Source: JAOUGY01 sp050329955 (lineage in GTDB: Bacteria > Actinomycetota > Acidimicrobiia > Spongiisociales > ZC4RG35). From it: DNA of 42,556 nt. Below are positions 1 to 6,983 of the stretch, one piece after another. The position numbers and the translations under genes were made by a program. Location: NCBI GenBank assembly GCA_050329955.1, contig JBHJOH010000007.1, forward strand, positions 1 to 42,556, in the 5' to 3' direction. A model generated the notes under the pieces. The model did no database searches. It had not been told where the DNA came from and saw only the letters and a program-made list of their open reading frames with translations. How positions within the stretch are numbered: the first letter of the stretch is position 1; every line of letters begins with the position of its first letter.

Positions 1-93
1 TCGCGTTGGCCGTTGCCACGTTCCTGGCCTCCGGCTGCCGGCTTCCGGCCTCCTGCCTGTCATGCCCAGGGGGACGACCCCCCTTCAGCTCCC
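1..93. repeat. Partial unit of intergenic repeat family
   Basis: This is the tail of a repeat unit that runs in from outside the window. It has the box TTGCCACGTTC (14-24), four heptads of the type CCGGCTT/CCGGCCT (31-58) and a G/C hairpin box (about 68-85) with the core GGGGGACGACCCCCC. The same order of boxes returns in 94-239 and in 10471-10792. No protein is supported, although reading frames stay open on both strands because stop codons are rare in this G/C-rich text. Confidence 0.75.
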
Positions 94-239
94 AGGGGGG
101 ACGACCCCCCTTCGACCCCCCGCCGGTGCTGGTCTTGCGTTCTTCGCGTGCTTGGCCGGGGTAAGAGAGTGCTCGCGTTGGCTGTTGCCACGTTTCTGGG
201 CCTCCGGCTTCCGGCTTCCGGCCTCCTGCTTCTGATGCC
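94..239. repeat. Full unit of intergenic repeat family
   Basis: The unit opens with the near-palindrome GGGGGGACGACCCCCC (a 6-bp G:C stem with an ACGA loop). It continues with the box CCGCCGGTGCTGGTCTT, then CTTGGCCGGGG, then TTGCCACGTT, and ends in heptads CCGGCTT, CCGGCTT, CCGGCCT, CCTGCTT at 204-231. The next hairpin box starts at 240, so the unit is 146 bp. The same boxes in the same order occur at 10471-10603 and 10604-10756. Confidence 0.8.
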
Positions 240-297
240 AGGGGGGACGACCCCCCTTCCGCCCCCTCCCCCCGCTTCCTCTTGGTACGCTCTCGAC
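240..297 (+). repeat. Terminal hairpin box and promoter-side tail of the repeat array
   Basis: A third hairpin box (240-257) is followed by a C-rich tail, CTCCCCCCGCTTCCTCT, leading to the -10 box and the GTG at 298. The second array (10757-10792) ends in nearly the same tail (CTCCCCCCGTTCCTCT), also at a -10 box with a GTG six bases on. The tail therefore looks like part of the repeated element rather than of the downstream gene. Confidence 0.65.
286..291 (+). promoter_or_regulatory. -10 box TACGCT of a leaderless promoter
   Basis: TACGCT fits TANNNT and ends six bases before the GTG at 298, the spacing expected if transcription starts at the start codon. No ribosome binding site lies between. 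No clear -35 box is seen, and that position lies in the repeat tail. Confidence 0.5.
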
Positions 298-897
298 GTG
301 TCCTACCCAGAACGTCTCCTCAGCCCAGGTGAAAAGGTCGTCAAAGCGTTCCGATCCCACTGGTGGGTGATGGCGCTGCCCATCGTCCTCGGGGTTGTCG
401 TCATCGCCGCCACCATTGCCGGTGCGCTCTTCCTCGAAGGCACCGAGTTGTGGGTGCTCATCGCCGGAGCGGTGGTGGTGTGGCTGGCGGTGTCGGTCAA
501 GCCATTCCTCGACTGGATCACCACCCAGTATGTGGTCACCGACGAGCGGGTGATTTACCGAGCCGGCATCCTGAGTCGGCGGGGCAAGGAGATCCCGCTC
601 GAGGTGATCAACGACGTCGCCTTCTCCCAGCGGTTCGTGGAGCGTCTGCTCCGGTCGGGTGACCTGCTCATCGACTCGGCCGGGGACATGGGTCCCACCC
701 GCTACTCGAACATCCCCGATCCCGAAGGACTCAAGTCGCTGATCTACAAGGCCCGGGAGTCGCGGATGATGGCCCTCAAGGGCAACAGCCCGTCGTTGAG
801 TTCTGAACTCGAATCGTTGGCGAGGCTCCGGGACCAGGGCGTGCTCACCGACGAGGAGTTCGAGTCGCAGAAACGCAAGTTCCTCGATCAGGGCTGA
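298..897 (+). CDS. Membrane protein with bacterial PH domain and SHOCT tail
   Basis: The 199-residue protein has two hydrophobic helices (about residues 22-46 and 51-68). A bacterial PH-like (YdbS/bPH2) domain follows (about 76-153), with the segments YVVTDERVIYRAG and EIPLEVINDV typical of that family. A C-terminal SHOCT helix pair (168-197) contains LARLRDQGVLTDEEFE. The frame is open further upstream, but that part is repeat DNA, and the -10 box at 286 supports GTG 298 as the start. The acyl-CoA ligase gene begins three bases after the stop, so the two are probably one operon. The family has no assigned biochemical role; SHOCT tails are thought to mediate oligomerisation. Confidence 0.85.
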   Translation: MSYPERLLSPGEKVVKAFRSHWWVMALPIVLGVVVIAATIAGALFLEGTELWVLIAGAVVVWLAVSVKPFLDWITTQYVVTDERVIYRAGILSRRGKEIPLEVINDVAFSQRFVERLLRSGDLLIDSAGDMGPTRYSNIPDPEGLKSLIYKARESRMMALKGNSPSLSSELESLARLRDQGVLTDEEFESQKRKFLDQG

Positions 898-900
898 CCG

Positions 901-2517
901 ATGCCCCACATGATGGATGACTTCCCGCTGAACCTCTCGACGTTGTACGAGCGGGCGGTGCGGATCTTCCCCGATCAGGAGATCGTGTCGGCGGGCGCGG
1001 ACCGCACGGTCGTCCGGGCCACCTACGCCGAAACCGATGTGCGGATCCGGCGTCTGGCCAGGGTGCTGGCCGATCGTTTCGGGATCGAACGCGGACAGGC
1101 GGTCGGCACGTTCGCCTGGAACAACCTGCGTCACCATGAGCTGTACTGGGCCACTGCCTGCTCAGGCTTCGTGTGTCACACCGTCAACGTCCGGCTCTTC
1201 GCCGACCAGATCAGCTACATCGTCAACCACGCCAAGGATCGGGTGCTGTTCGTCGACCCGGACCTGGTGGGCGTGATCGAACCGATCCTTCCGGCGCTGT
1301 CCAACCTCGAGGCGGTGGTCGTGATGGGGCCCGACACCGCCGGGTTGAACGGGGCGATCCCCTACGAGGAGCTCATCGACGGGGTCGATCCGGTGCCGGG
1401 TTGGGAGCTGGTGGACGAACGTTCGCCGATGATGTACTGCTACACATCGGGGACCACCGGCAACCCCAAGGGGGTCGCCTACACCCAGCGGTCGACCTAC
1501 CTGCACACCATCTCCCACCTCGCCTATCTGCCGATCGCCGCCACCGACAATGTCATGCCGGTGGTGCCGATGTTCCACGCCGCTGCCTGGGGATACCCGT
1601 TCATGGCTACCACCCAGGGCGCCAGGATCACTTATCCCGGACCGGATCTGAGCCCGGAGGCCATCGTTGCGCTGGTGGAGGGGGAGCGGGTCACGTTCTC
1701 GGCGGGCGTTCCCACCGTCTGGCTGGGTGTGCAACATCACCTCGAACGGCATCCGGAAGCGGACGTGTCCTCGATCCGCTCGTTCCTGTGCGGCGGCTCG
1801 TCGGTGCCGCGGGCGATGATCGACTGGTACTGGAAGAACCGCGGCATCAGGGTCGTGCAAGGTTGGGGTATGACCGAGACCAACCCGGTGGCGGCCAAGG
1901 CGATCCTGACGCCCGCCCTGGAGGCTCTGCCTTGGGAGCGCCAGCTCGACTTCCTCGAGACCGCCGGCCTTCCGGCCCCCGGACTGCAGGTGAAGATCGT
2001 CGACGAGGTGGGTGAGGAGCTGCCGCACGATGGCGAGGCGTTCGGGGAGCTGCTGATCCGTGGGCCATGGATCGCCGCCGAGTACTACAACGACGAGCGA
2101 TCGGCTGCGACCTTCCAGGATGGGTGGCTCCGAACCGGGGACGTGTGCAAGATCACTCCCGAGGGTTACGTCCGCATCACCGACCGGGCCAAGGATGTGA
2201 TCAAGTCCGGTGGTGAGTGGATCAGCTCGATCGACCTCGAGAACGCCATCATGGCCCACCCCGGCGTGGCCGAGGCGACCGTGGTGGGACTCCCGCATCC
2301 CCGTTGGCAGGAACGGCCGGTGGCTCTGATCGTCCCCAAACCTGGAGTCGATCTCGGCGTCGAGGAGGTAGGGGAGTTCCTGGCCGACAGGGTGGTCAGC
2401 TGGTGGATGCCCGACCGCCTGCTGATCGTGGACGAGATCCCCAAGACGGGAACCGGCAAGTTCGACAAGAAGGTGGTCCGGCAGCGCTTCGAGGACCTGT
2501 TGATGCTGCCCGAGTAG
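901..2517 (+). CDS. Acyl-CoA synthetase (AMP-binding, fatty-acid ligase type)
   Basis: The 538-residue ANL-superfamily enzyme activates a carboxylic acid with ATP to an acyl-adenylate and transfers it to CoA. The P-loop-like motif YTSGTTGNPKGV lies at about 181-192. The hinge region contains RTGD (about 411) followed by DRAKDVIKSGGEWIS. The C-terminal catalytic lysine is in KTGTGKFDKK (about 516-525). Length and motifs match medium/long-chain fatty acid ligases, but the chain length used cannot be read from the sequence. ATG 901 has no good ribosome binding site; ATG 910 or 913 are alternatives, and translation may be coupled to the gene before it. Confidence 0.9.
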   Translation: MPHMMDDFPLNLSTLYERAVRIFPDQEIVSAGADRTVVRATYAETDVRIRRLARVLADRFGIERGQAVGTFAWNNLRHHELYWATACSGFVCHTVNVRLFADQISYIVNHAKDRVLFVDPDLVGVIEPILPALSNLEAVVVMGPDTAGLNGAIPYEELIDGVDPVPGWELVDERSPMMYCYTSGTTGNPKGVAYTQRSTYLHTISHLAYLPIAATDNVMPVVPMFHAAAWGYPFMATTQGARITYPGPDLSPEAIVALVEGERVTFSAGVPTVWLGVQHHLERHPEADVSSIRSFLCGGSSVPRAMIDWYWKNRGIRVVQGWGMTETNPVAAKAILTPALEALPWERQLDFLETAGLPAPGLQVKIVDEVGEELPHDGEAFGELLIRGPWIAAEYYNDERSAATFQDGWLRTGDVCKITPEGYVRITDRAKDVIKSGGEWISSIDLENAIMAHPGVAEATVVGLPHPRWQERPVALIVPKPGVDLGVEEVGEFLADRVVSWWMPDRLLIVDEIPKTGTGKFDKKVVRQRFEDLLMLPE

Positions 2518-2544
2518 ATGTCCCGCGACGGGGTGGGTTTCCCT

Positions 2545-2573
2545 CTGTCAAAGGAGCGCACAGGAACTACCAT
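2545..2573 (+). promoter_or_regulatory. Candidate promoter CTGTCA-17 bp-TACCAT
   Basis: A -35-like CTGTCA (2545-2550) and a -10-like TACCAT (2568-2573) are separated by 17 bp. They lie upstream of a purine-rich GGAAGGGTGGAA and the GTG start at 2597. The -35 matches TTGACA at four of six positions. Confidence 0.4.
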
Positions 2574-2596
2574 CACCCGGGACGGAAGGGTGGAAC

Positions 2597-2863
2597 GTGT
2601 TCGAAGCCGTCCAGAGCATCGATTCGAGAGACAGACCGGGTTCTCCCATCAAGGAGACCAACCTGGGTGTGTTCGAGAGCGAACCGGATGCCGTCGAGGC
2701 GGCCCGTGCTGCCCGCGCCGAGTTCTTCGCCGCCGAGCGCACCGACTTCGCCTGGTGGATAGTGCGACCGGTTGGGGCACGCCTGGCGAGTTGGATCGCC
2801 GACTCGAACAGCGACAAGGAGTTCGTCCTCGATCTCCGCTCCGGTCAGCTCGTCGAACGCTGA
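2597..2863 (+). CDS. Small uncharacterised protein, 88 residues
   Basis: I do not recognise the family. The protein is soluble, with no signal peptide or membrane helix. An alanine/glutamate-rich helix (residues about 27-48, including EAARAARAEFFAAE) is followed by FAWWIVRP and an acidic C-terminal part with DKEFVLDLRSGQLVE. The GTG start is preceded by GGAAGGGTGGAA, and a candidate promoter lies upstream. Codon use has the G/C-rich third positions of its neighbours, supporting a real gene. It lies between the acyl-CoA ligase and a small membrane protein. Confidence 0.65.
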   Translation: MFEAVQSIDSRDRPGSPIKETNLGVFESEPDAVEAARAARAEFFAAERTDFAWWIVRPVGARLASWIADSNSDKEFVLDLRSGQLVER

Positions 2864-2920
2864 GCGCCGGCTCCCCGCCAGCTCTCTCCAGAAGCCGGAT
2901 CCTGGTCGGCACGCTTCGTG

Positions 2921-2926
2921 TAGCCT
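2921..2926 (+). promoter_or_regulatory. -10 box TAGCCT
   Basis: TAGCCT lies 11 bases before the ATG at 2938, predicting a 5' leader of only a few bases. The same hexamer stands before the APH-type kinase, smc and ftsY genes in this window. Confidence 0.4.
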
Positions 2927-2937
2927 CGCCGTCTCCC

Positions 2938-3351
2938 ATGATCCAGCCCGGAACACTCCTCGCACAGGCTGTGGCCGTCTCCGAGACCGGCAGTCTTCAC
3001 CGTGCCATCGGATGGTACGTGGTCGGCGCGATGGGATTGCTGGGTGGGTGGGCCCTGATCCTGGCGATCCTGAGGAAGGTGCCGGGTAGGGCGTTCTGGG
3101 CGGCATTCGGCGTTGGCGTGACGGGGGTTCTGGTGCAGGTGGGCATCGGCACCTGGGCGTTGTCGGTCGACGGGGTGGACCCCGGCAACGAGCACGTCTT
3201 CTACGGCATTGTGAGCGTGTTCTCATTGGCCTTCGCCTACATCTACCGGCTTCAACTCTCCAAGCGTCCCGCCCTCTACTACGCCATCCTGTGTCTCTTC
3301 CTCATGGGGCTGGGGATGAGGGCGATCTCGAACTTCGGACGGAGCTTCTGA
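2938..3351 (+). CDS. Small four-helix membrane protein
   Basis: The 137-residue protein has four predicted membrane helices at about residues 24-45, 53-75, 87-104 and 112-130. Charged loops (RKVPGR, YRLQLSKRP) indicate a simple four-helix bundle. I do not recognise a named family. The start ATG 2938 is supported by the -10 box TAGCCT just upstream. An open frame extends further 5' but covers the end of the preceding small gene. The enoyl-ACP reductase gene follows after 126 bp. Confidence 0.75.
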   Translation: MIQPGTLLAQAVAVSETGSLHRAIGWYVVGAMGLLGGWALILAILRKVPGRAFWAAFGVGVTGVLVQVGIGTWALSVDGVDPGNEHVFYGIVSVFSLAFAYIYRLQLSKRPALYYAILCLFLMGLGMRAISNFGRSF

Positions 3352-3477
3352 GCGTCGCCACAACCGCGGTCGAGTCGACCCCCCACTCGATCAACCGGCG
3401 TTCTTCGGGGGAAGGCTGTACGTTCTACCCGGCAGGGGCTTGCGCGTCCCGCCGGCTCCGACACGAAAGGACTCGAC
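3352..3477 (+). promoter_or_regulatory. Leader region of the enoyl-ACP reductase gene
   Basis: The gap holds a short palindrome GTCGAGTCGAC near 3369-3379, a possible extended -10 TGTACGTT near 3417-3424, and the ribosome binding site AAAGGA about seven bases before ATG 3478. The -35 region is not recognisable, so the promoter call is weak. Confidence 0.35.
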
Positions 3478-4269
3478 ATGCTGCTCGAAGGTAAGAAGTT
3501 CGTGATCACCGGGGTGCTCACCGACGACTCGATCGCATGGCACACGGCCCGCATTGCACAGGAGCAGGGTGCCGAAATCGTCTGCACCGGATTCGGTCGA
3601 GGCATCAGACTCACCGAGCGGGCCGTGCAGCGGCTCCCGAACCAGGCGGACGTCCACGAGCTCGACATCAACGATCCCGCTCACATGGATGCCCTGGTCG
3701 CAGACCTGACTGAGCGCTGGGGAAAGGTGGACGGAGCACTCCACGCCATCGCCTACGCCCCGCACGACGCTCTGGGCGGCAACTTCCTGTACACCCCGGC
3801 CGAGCGCGCCCAGACCGCGTTCATGACCTCTGCGTTCTCGTACAAGACGCTCGCGGTGGGCCTGCTTCCCCTGATGGAGTCCGCCGGGGGAGGGTCCCTG
3901 GTCACGTTGGACTTCGACAACACCCAGGCCTGGCCGATCTACGACTGGATGGGCGTGTCAAAGGCAGCGCTGCAGGCCGTGACCCGTTACCTGGCCCGTG
4001 ACCTCGGCGAGAAGAACATCCGTGTCAACGCCGTCTCGGCGGGTCCCCTCGCCACCGTCGCCGCCAAGTCGATCCCCGGCTTCCAACTGCTCCACGACGC
4101 CTGGAACATGCGCTCCCCGATGCCGTGGGACGCCGAGGACGCCACACCGGTCGCCAAGATGATCTGTGTGCTCTTCTCCGACTGGGCCCCGGCGACCACG
4201 GGCGAGGTCGTCCACGTCGATGGAGGTTTCCACGCCGTCGCCTCAGGACCCGGAGATCGGCAGATCTGA
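3478..4269 (+). CDS. fabI: Enoyl-[acyl-carrier-protein] reductase, InhA/FabI type
   Basis: The 263-residue short-chain dehydrogenase reduces trans-2-enoyl-ACP with NADH in the last step of each fatty-acid elongation cycle. The N-terminal LEGKKFVITGVLTDDSIAWH matches the divergent nucleotide-binding loop of FabI/InhA. The catalytic Tyr-X6-Lys is seen in YDWMGVSKAAL (about residues 158-168). SAGPLATVAA and the C-terminal DWAPATTGEVVHVDGG are also typical, and overall resemblance is closest to InhA. A clear AAAGGA site precedes ATG 3478. The gene is probably a single unit; the histidine kinase gene converges on it. Confidence 0.92.
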   Translation: MLLEGKKFVITGVLTDDSIAWHTARIAQEQGAEIVCTGFGRGIRLTERAVQRLPNQADVHELDINDPAHMDALVADLTERWGKVDGALHAIAYAPHDALGGNFLYTPAERAQTAFMTSAFSYKTLAVGLLPLMESAGGGSLVTLDFDNTQAWPIYDWMGVSKAALQAVTRYLARDLGEKNIRVNAVSAGPLATVAAKSIPGFQLLHDAWNMRSPMPWDAEDATPVAKMICVLFSDWAPATTGEVVHVDGGFHAVASGPGDRQI

Positions 4270-4274
4270 AAGAG

Positions 4275-4299
4275 CAGCTGCCAGCTGCCAGCTGCCAGC
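4275..4299. repeat. Heptanucleotide tandem repeat (CAGCTGC, 3.5 copies)
   Basis: CAGCTGC is repeated at 4275, 4282 and 4289, with a partial fourth copy, just after the enoyl-ACP reductase stop codon. It is one of six seven-base-period tracts between genes in this window. Confidence 0.8.
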
Positions 4300-4353
4300 C
4301 AGAACGCGTGCTCGGCGGTGTTGCGTCGGAGGTCGTACATTCACGGCCAGAGT

Positions 4354-4373
4354 GAAGCCAGAAGCCAGAAGCT
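4354..4373. repeat. Heptanucleotide tandem repeat (GAAGCCA, about 2.8 copies)
   Basis: GAAGCCA at 4354 and 4361 is followed by GAAGCT at 4368. The tract ends a few bases from the stop codon of the convergent histidine kinase gene. Confidence 0.65.
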
Positions 4374-4377
4374 CCCT

Positions 4378-6186
4378 CTACGCCCGTTCGCTCACCAGCA
4401 GCGAACCGGCGGGCTGGAGGCTGACCGTGAAGGTGGCTCCGCCGCCGGGAGTGTCGCTGAGGGTGACGCGTCCGTTCATGGCCTCGGTGAGGCCCTTGAC
4501 GATCGACAGGCCGAGGCCGGTGCCGCCGCGGGTTCTGGTGTCGGAACGCTCGGTTTGGGTGAAGGGTTCGAACACGCGGAACCGCTCGTTGTTGGGGATG
4601 CCGTCGCCGTGGTCGATGACGTCGATGTCGACCCGGTCCCGGAACGGACGCGCCACCAGTTCGATTGCGCTTCCCGGGGCGTACTTGATGGCGTTCTCGA
4701 CCAGGTTGATGAACACCCGGCGGAGATGGTCGGGGTCGCCCGTCACCTGAAGCGACGGGGGCTGAACCGACACGGTGATGTCGTCGGTGCCCTGCACGGT
4801 CTCGGCAACCTCCAACAGCAGGTGGCGCAGGCCCACCGTCTCGACCGCAACCGGGATCGCCCCGCGGTCGATACGCGACACCATCAGAAGGTCCTCGATG
4901 AGCCGTTGCAGCCGTCCCGCCTGGCGGCGTGCCGAGTCGAGCAGGTCCTTGGCGAGTTCAGCCGAGAGTTCCGGACGGTTGACCGTGTCGAGCGACCCGA
5001 TGATCGAGGTGAGGGGCGTGCGGAGCTCGTGGCTGACAACCGACACGAAGTCGGTCTTCATCTGGGCGATCTCCTGCATGCGCCGGGTCATCTCGGCGGC
5101 TGCCTCGTACCGACCCAACTGTGACAGCACCAACGCCGCCGGGGCGGCCAGCGACGAGAACACCTCGATCTGGTCCTCCCGGAAGGAACCCTCGAGCGGG
5201 TCGCCGACGGCGATGGCACCCACATTGAAACCTTCCACCCGGAGGGGAGCCACCATCGCCTCCTTCAGTCCGAGTTCGCCGATCACACCGAACTGTTCGG
5301 GGCTGTCGGAGACGCGATGCAACAAGATCGGCTTGCCCGACCGGAACACCTGCGGCACGATCCCGCCCGTCGAGATGGGGAGCTTGATGTCACCCACGTC
5401 GAGGGTGTGCCCGTTGACCCACATCGGGCTCATCACCTTGAGGGTGTGGTCGTCGGGGTGATACAGGAACACCACACCGACCTGGGCACCCAGGTACCGG
5501 CAGATGGTTCCGACGATCTGGGGGAGACCCTCGGCGAGCGAATCAGCGCCGGCGAGCGTGGCGGTGACGGCGTAGAGCCGTTCGAAGTCCTCGCGTTGGG
5601 AGTGCAGCTCTTCGAGCCTCCTGAAGCTTCGCATCGCCTCCCGGGTGAACTCCGCACCGAAGAAGCCGGTGGCGGAAGCCACCACCAGCACCGTGAGCAC
5701 GGGGACCGTCAGCTCGCTGATGAGCTGCGCCAGCTCGGTGAAGTTCCTCCACTGGGGCAGCAGCAGCGCCAACAACGCCAGCGCCGTCACCACCGAATGG
5801 CGGACCGGTTCCAGGGTGAGGCCTGTCAGCACGACCACTCCGGCGAACAAGGGCACGGTGGCGTCGAAGATGCTGGGGATGGACGCCATCGCACCCAACC
5901 CCAACGTGAGCAGGATGCCCCACAACCATGCCAGCCACGGCCCGGCCTTGCGTTGCATGAGGTCGTCCCAGTTGACGGCGGTGCCGATCGCCAACACCAG
6001 CACGAACCCGCCCGCCGTGAACAGAAGACGTTCGTAGTCGGGGCTCTCCTCCTCGCCATTGGCCCGGACGATCCCCGATGCCACCAGCCCGATCACCACC
6101 AGCCACGCCAGAAAGACGCTTCGGCGGAGCGCGGAGGCCCGGAAGCGGACAATGGTCGGAAGCAGGATCGCGGAGTCGTTCATCAT
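4378..6186 (-). CDS. Membrane-bound sensor histidine kinase with GAF domain
   Basis: The 602-residue protein has about six hydrophobic helices in residues 20-175, then a GAF-like sensor domain (about 205-355). The dimerisation/phosphoacceptor domain contains FVSVVSHELRTPLTS (phosphorylated His at about 386). The ATP-binding domain has the N box NLVENAIKY, the G1 box DHGDGIP and the G2 box GTGLGLSIV. All key residues are present, so it should be active. No response regulator gene lies next to it, making it an orphan kinase. It is transcribed divergently from the alpha/beta hydrolase and Mur-like ligase genes from overlapping -10 boxes; regulation of or by those genes is possible but unproven. 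ATG 6186 or ATG 6183 could be the start. Confidence 0.9.
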   Translation of the reverse strand: MMNDSAILLPTIVRFRASALRRSVFLAWLVVIGLVASGIVRANGEEESPDYERLLFTAGGFVLVLAIGTAVNWDDLMQRKAGPWLAWLWGILLTLGLGAMASIPSIFDATVPLFAGVVVLTGLTLEPVRHSVVTALALLALLLPQWRNFTELAQLISELTVPVLTVLVVASATGFFGAEFTREAMRSFRRLEELHSQREDFERLYAVTATLAGADSLAEGLPQIVGTICRYLGAQVGVVFLYHPDDHTLKVMSPMWVNGHTLDVGDIKLPISTGGIVPQVFRSGKPILLHRVSDSPEQFGVIGELGLKEAMVAPLRVEGFNVGAIAVGDPLEGSFREDQIEVFSSLAAPAALVLSQLGRYEAAAEMTRRMQEIAQMKTDFVSVVSHELRTPLTSIIGSLDTVNRPELSAELAKDLLDSARRQAGRLQRLIEDLLMVSRIDRGAIPVAVETVGLRHLLLEVAETVQGTDDITVSVQPPSLQVTGDPDHLRRVFINLVENAIKYAPGSAIELVARPFRDRVDIDVIDHGDGIPNNERFRVFEPFTQTERSDTRTRGGTGLGLSIVKGLTEAMNGRVTLSDTPGGGATFTVSLQPAGSLLVSERA

Positions 6187-6201
6187 GGGTTGAGCACCGC
6201 C

Positions 6202-6211
6202 ACTGTATCCT
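6202..6211. promoter_or_regulatory. Overlapping divergent -10 boxes
   Basis: TATCCT (6206-6211, + strand) faces the hydrolase operon. TACAGT (the complement of 6202-6207, - strand) faces the histidine kinase. The hexamers share two base pairs, so two polymerases could not occupy them together. This arrangement would make the two units mutually exclusive at initiation. Confidence 0.45.
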
Positions 6212-6219
6212 CGGCGCCC

Positions 6220-6246
6220 GTGAACGGCTGGTTGAGGAATCTCTGA
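6220..6246 (+). CDS. Possible leaderless eight-codon mini-ORF overlapping the hydrolase start
   Basis: GTG 6220 lies eight bases after the -10 box TATCCT and opens an eight-codon frame (product MNGWLRNL) whose TGA overlaps the hydrolase ATG in TGATG. A transcript starting near 6218-6220 could be read without a leader and then re-initiate on the hydrolase. The purine run GAGGA inside the frame also serves as the hydrolase ribosome binding site, so the frame could be chance. Confidence 0.25.
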   Translation: MNGWLRNL

Positions 6247-6983
6247 TGCCGCTTCGTGCCTTCGGCCCGATCTTCGGCCAGGTCTACGGAGACGGCGACC
6301 CGGGCATCGTGGCGCTCCATGGGTGGGCCCGTCGCGGGGCCGACTTCGATCGCGTCCTGGACGGCCTCGATGCCGTTGCCTTCGACCTTCCCGGCTTCGG
6401 GGCCAGCCCCGCCCCCACGGTGGCCACCGGTGCCGCCGGATACGCCGCCGCCGTCGTCGAGGCGCTCGACGTTGTGGGCGGGGGTCCATTCGTCCTGGTC
6501 GGGCACTCCTTCGGTGGGCGGGTGGCCGTCGTGATCGCATCGACCAGGCCGGAGCTCGTCAAAGGTGTGGTCCTCAGCGGCGTGCCGCTGATCCGGCGTG
6601 GTTCCGCGGCCGGGCCCAGCCTCGGATACCGCCTGATGAGGCGGGCGAATCGGATCGGACTGGTGTCCGACGAGCGTATGGAGCGGGAGCGCCGCTCCCG
6701 GGGGTCGGCCGACTACCGGGCTGCCTCCGGGGTGATGAGGGATGTCCTGGTGACGGTCGTCAACGAGTCCTACGAGAACGAGCTGGGCGGCATCTCCTGT
6801 CCGGTCGCCCTCGTCTGGGGAGCGGACGACACCGACGTGCCCGTGGCGGTTGCCGAGGCCGCTCGGGAGCTGCTGTCGGAGGCTGGAGTGGATGTGACCC
6901 TCGAGGTCGTGGCGGACGTCGGACACTTCACCCCGACGCTGGCACCCGCTGCGCTGCGGGCGGCCATCGAGAGGGTGTCGTGA
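6246..6983 (+). CDS. Alpha/beta hydrolase
   Basis: The 245-residue protein has the alpha/beta-hydrolase fold. The oxyanion/HG region is VALHGWARRG, the nucleophile elbow is GHSFGG (Ser near residue 92), an acid lies in VWGADDTDVP, and the catalytic His is in GHFTP near the C-terminus. There is no signal peptide, so it is cytoplasmic. ATG 6246 is chosen because GAGGA stands seven bases upstream; the frame is open further 5' but runs through the divergent promoter. It overlaps the Mur-like ligase gene by GTGA. The substrate is unknown, but the setting suggests an amide or ester linked to the product of the two ligases. Confidence 0.88.
   Translation: MPLRAFGPIFGQVYGDGDPGIVALHGWARRGADFDRVLDGLDAVAFDLPGFGASPAPTVATGAAGYAAAVVEALDVVGGGPFVLVGHSFGGRVAVVIASTRPELVKGVVLSGVPLIRRGSAAGPSLGYRLMRRANRIGLVSDERMERERRSRGSADYRAASGVMRDVLVTVVNESYENELGGISCPVALVWGADDTDVPVAVAEAARELLSEAGVDVTLEVVADVGHFTPTLAPAALRAAIERVS

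Noticed and set aside
13..297. N-terminal extension of the PH/SHOCT protein
   Set aside because: The frame is open, but it translates the intergenic repeat. The same text occurs in front of fakA, and a -10 box precedes GTG 298.
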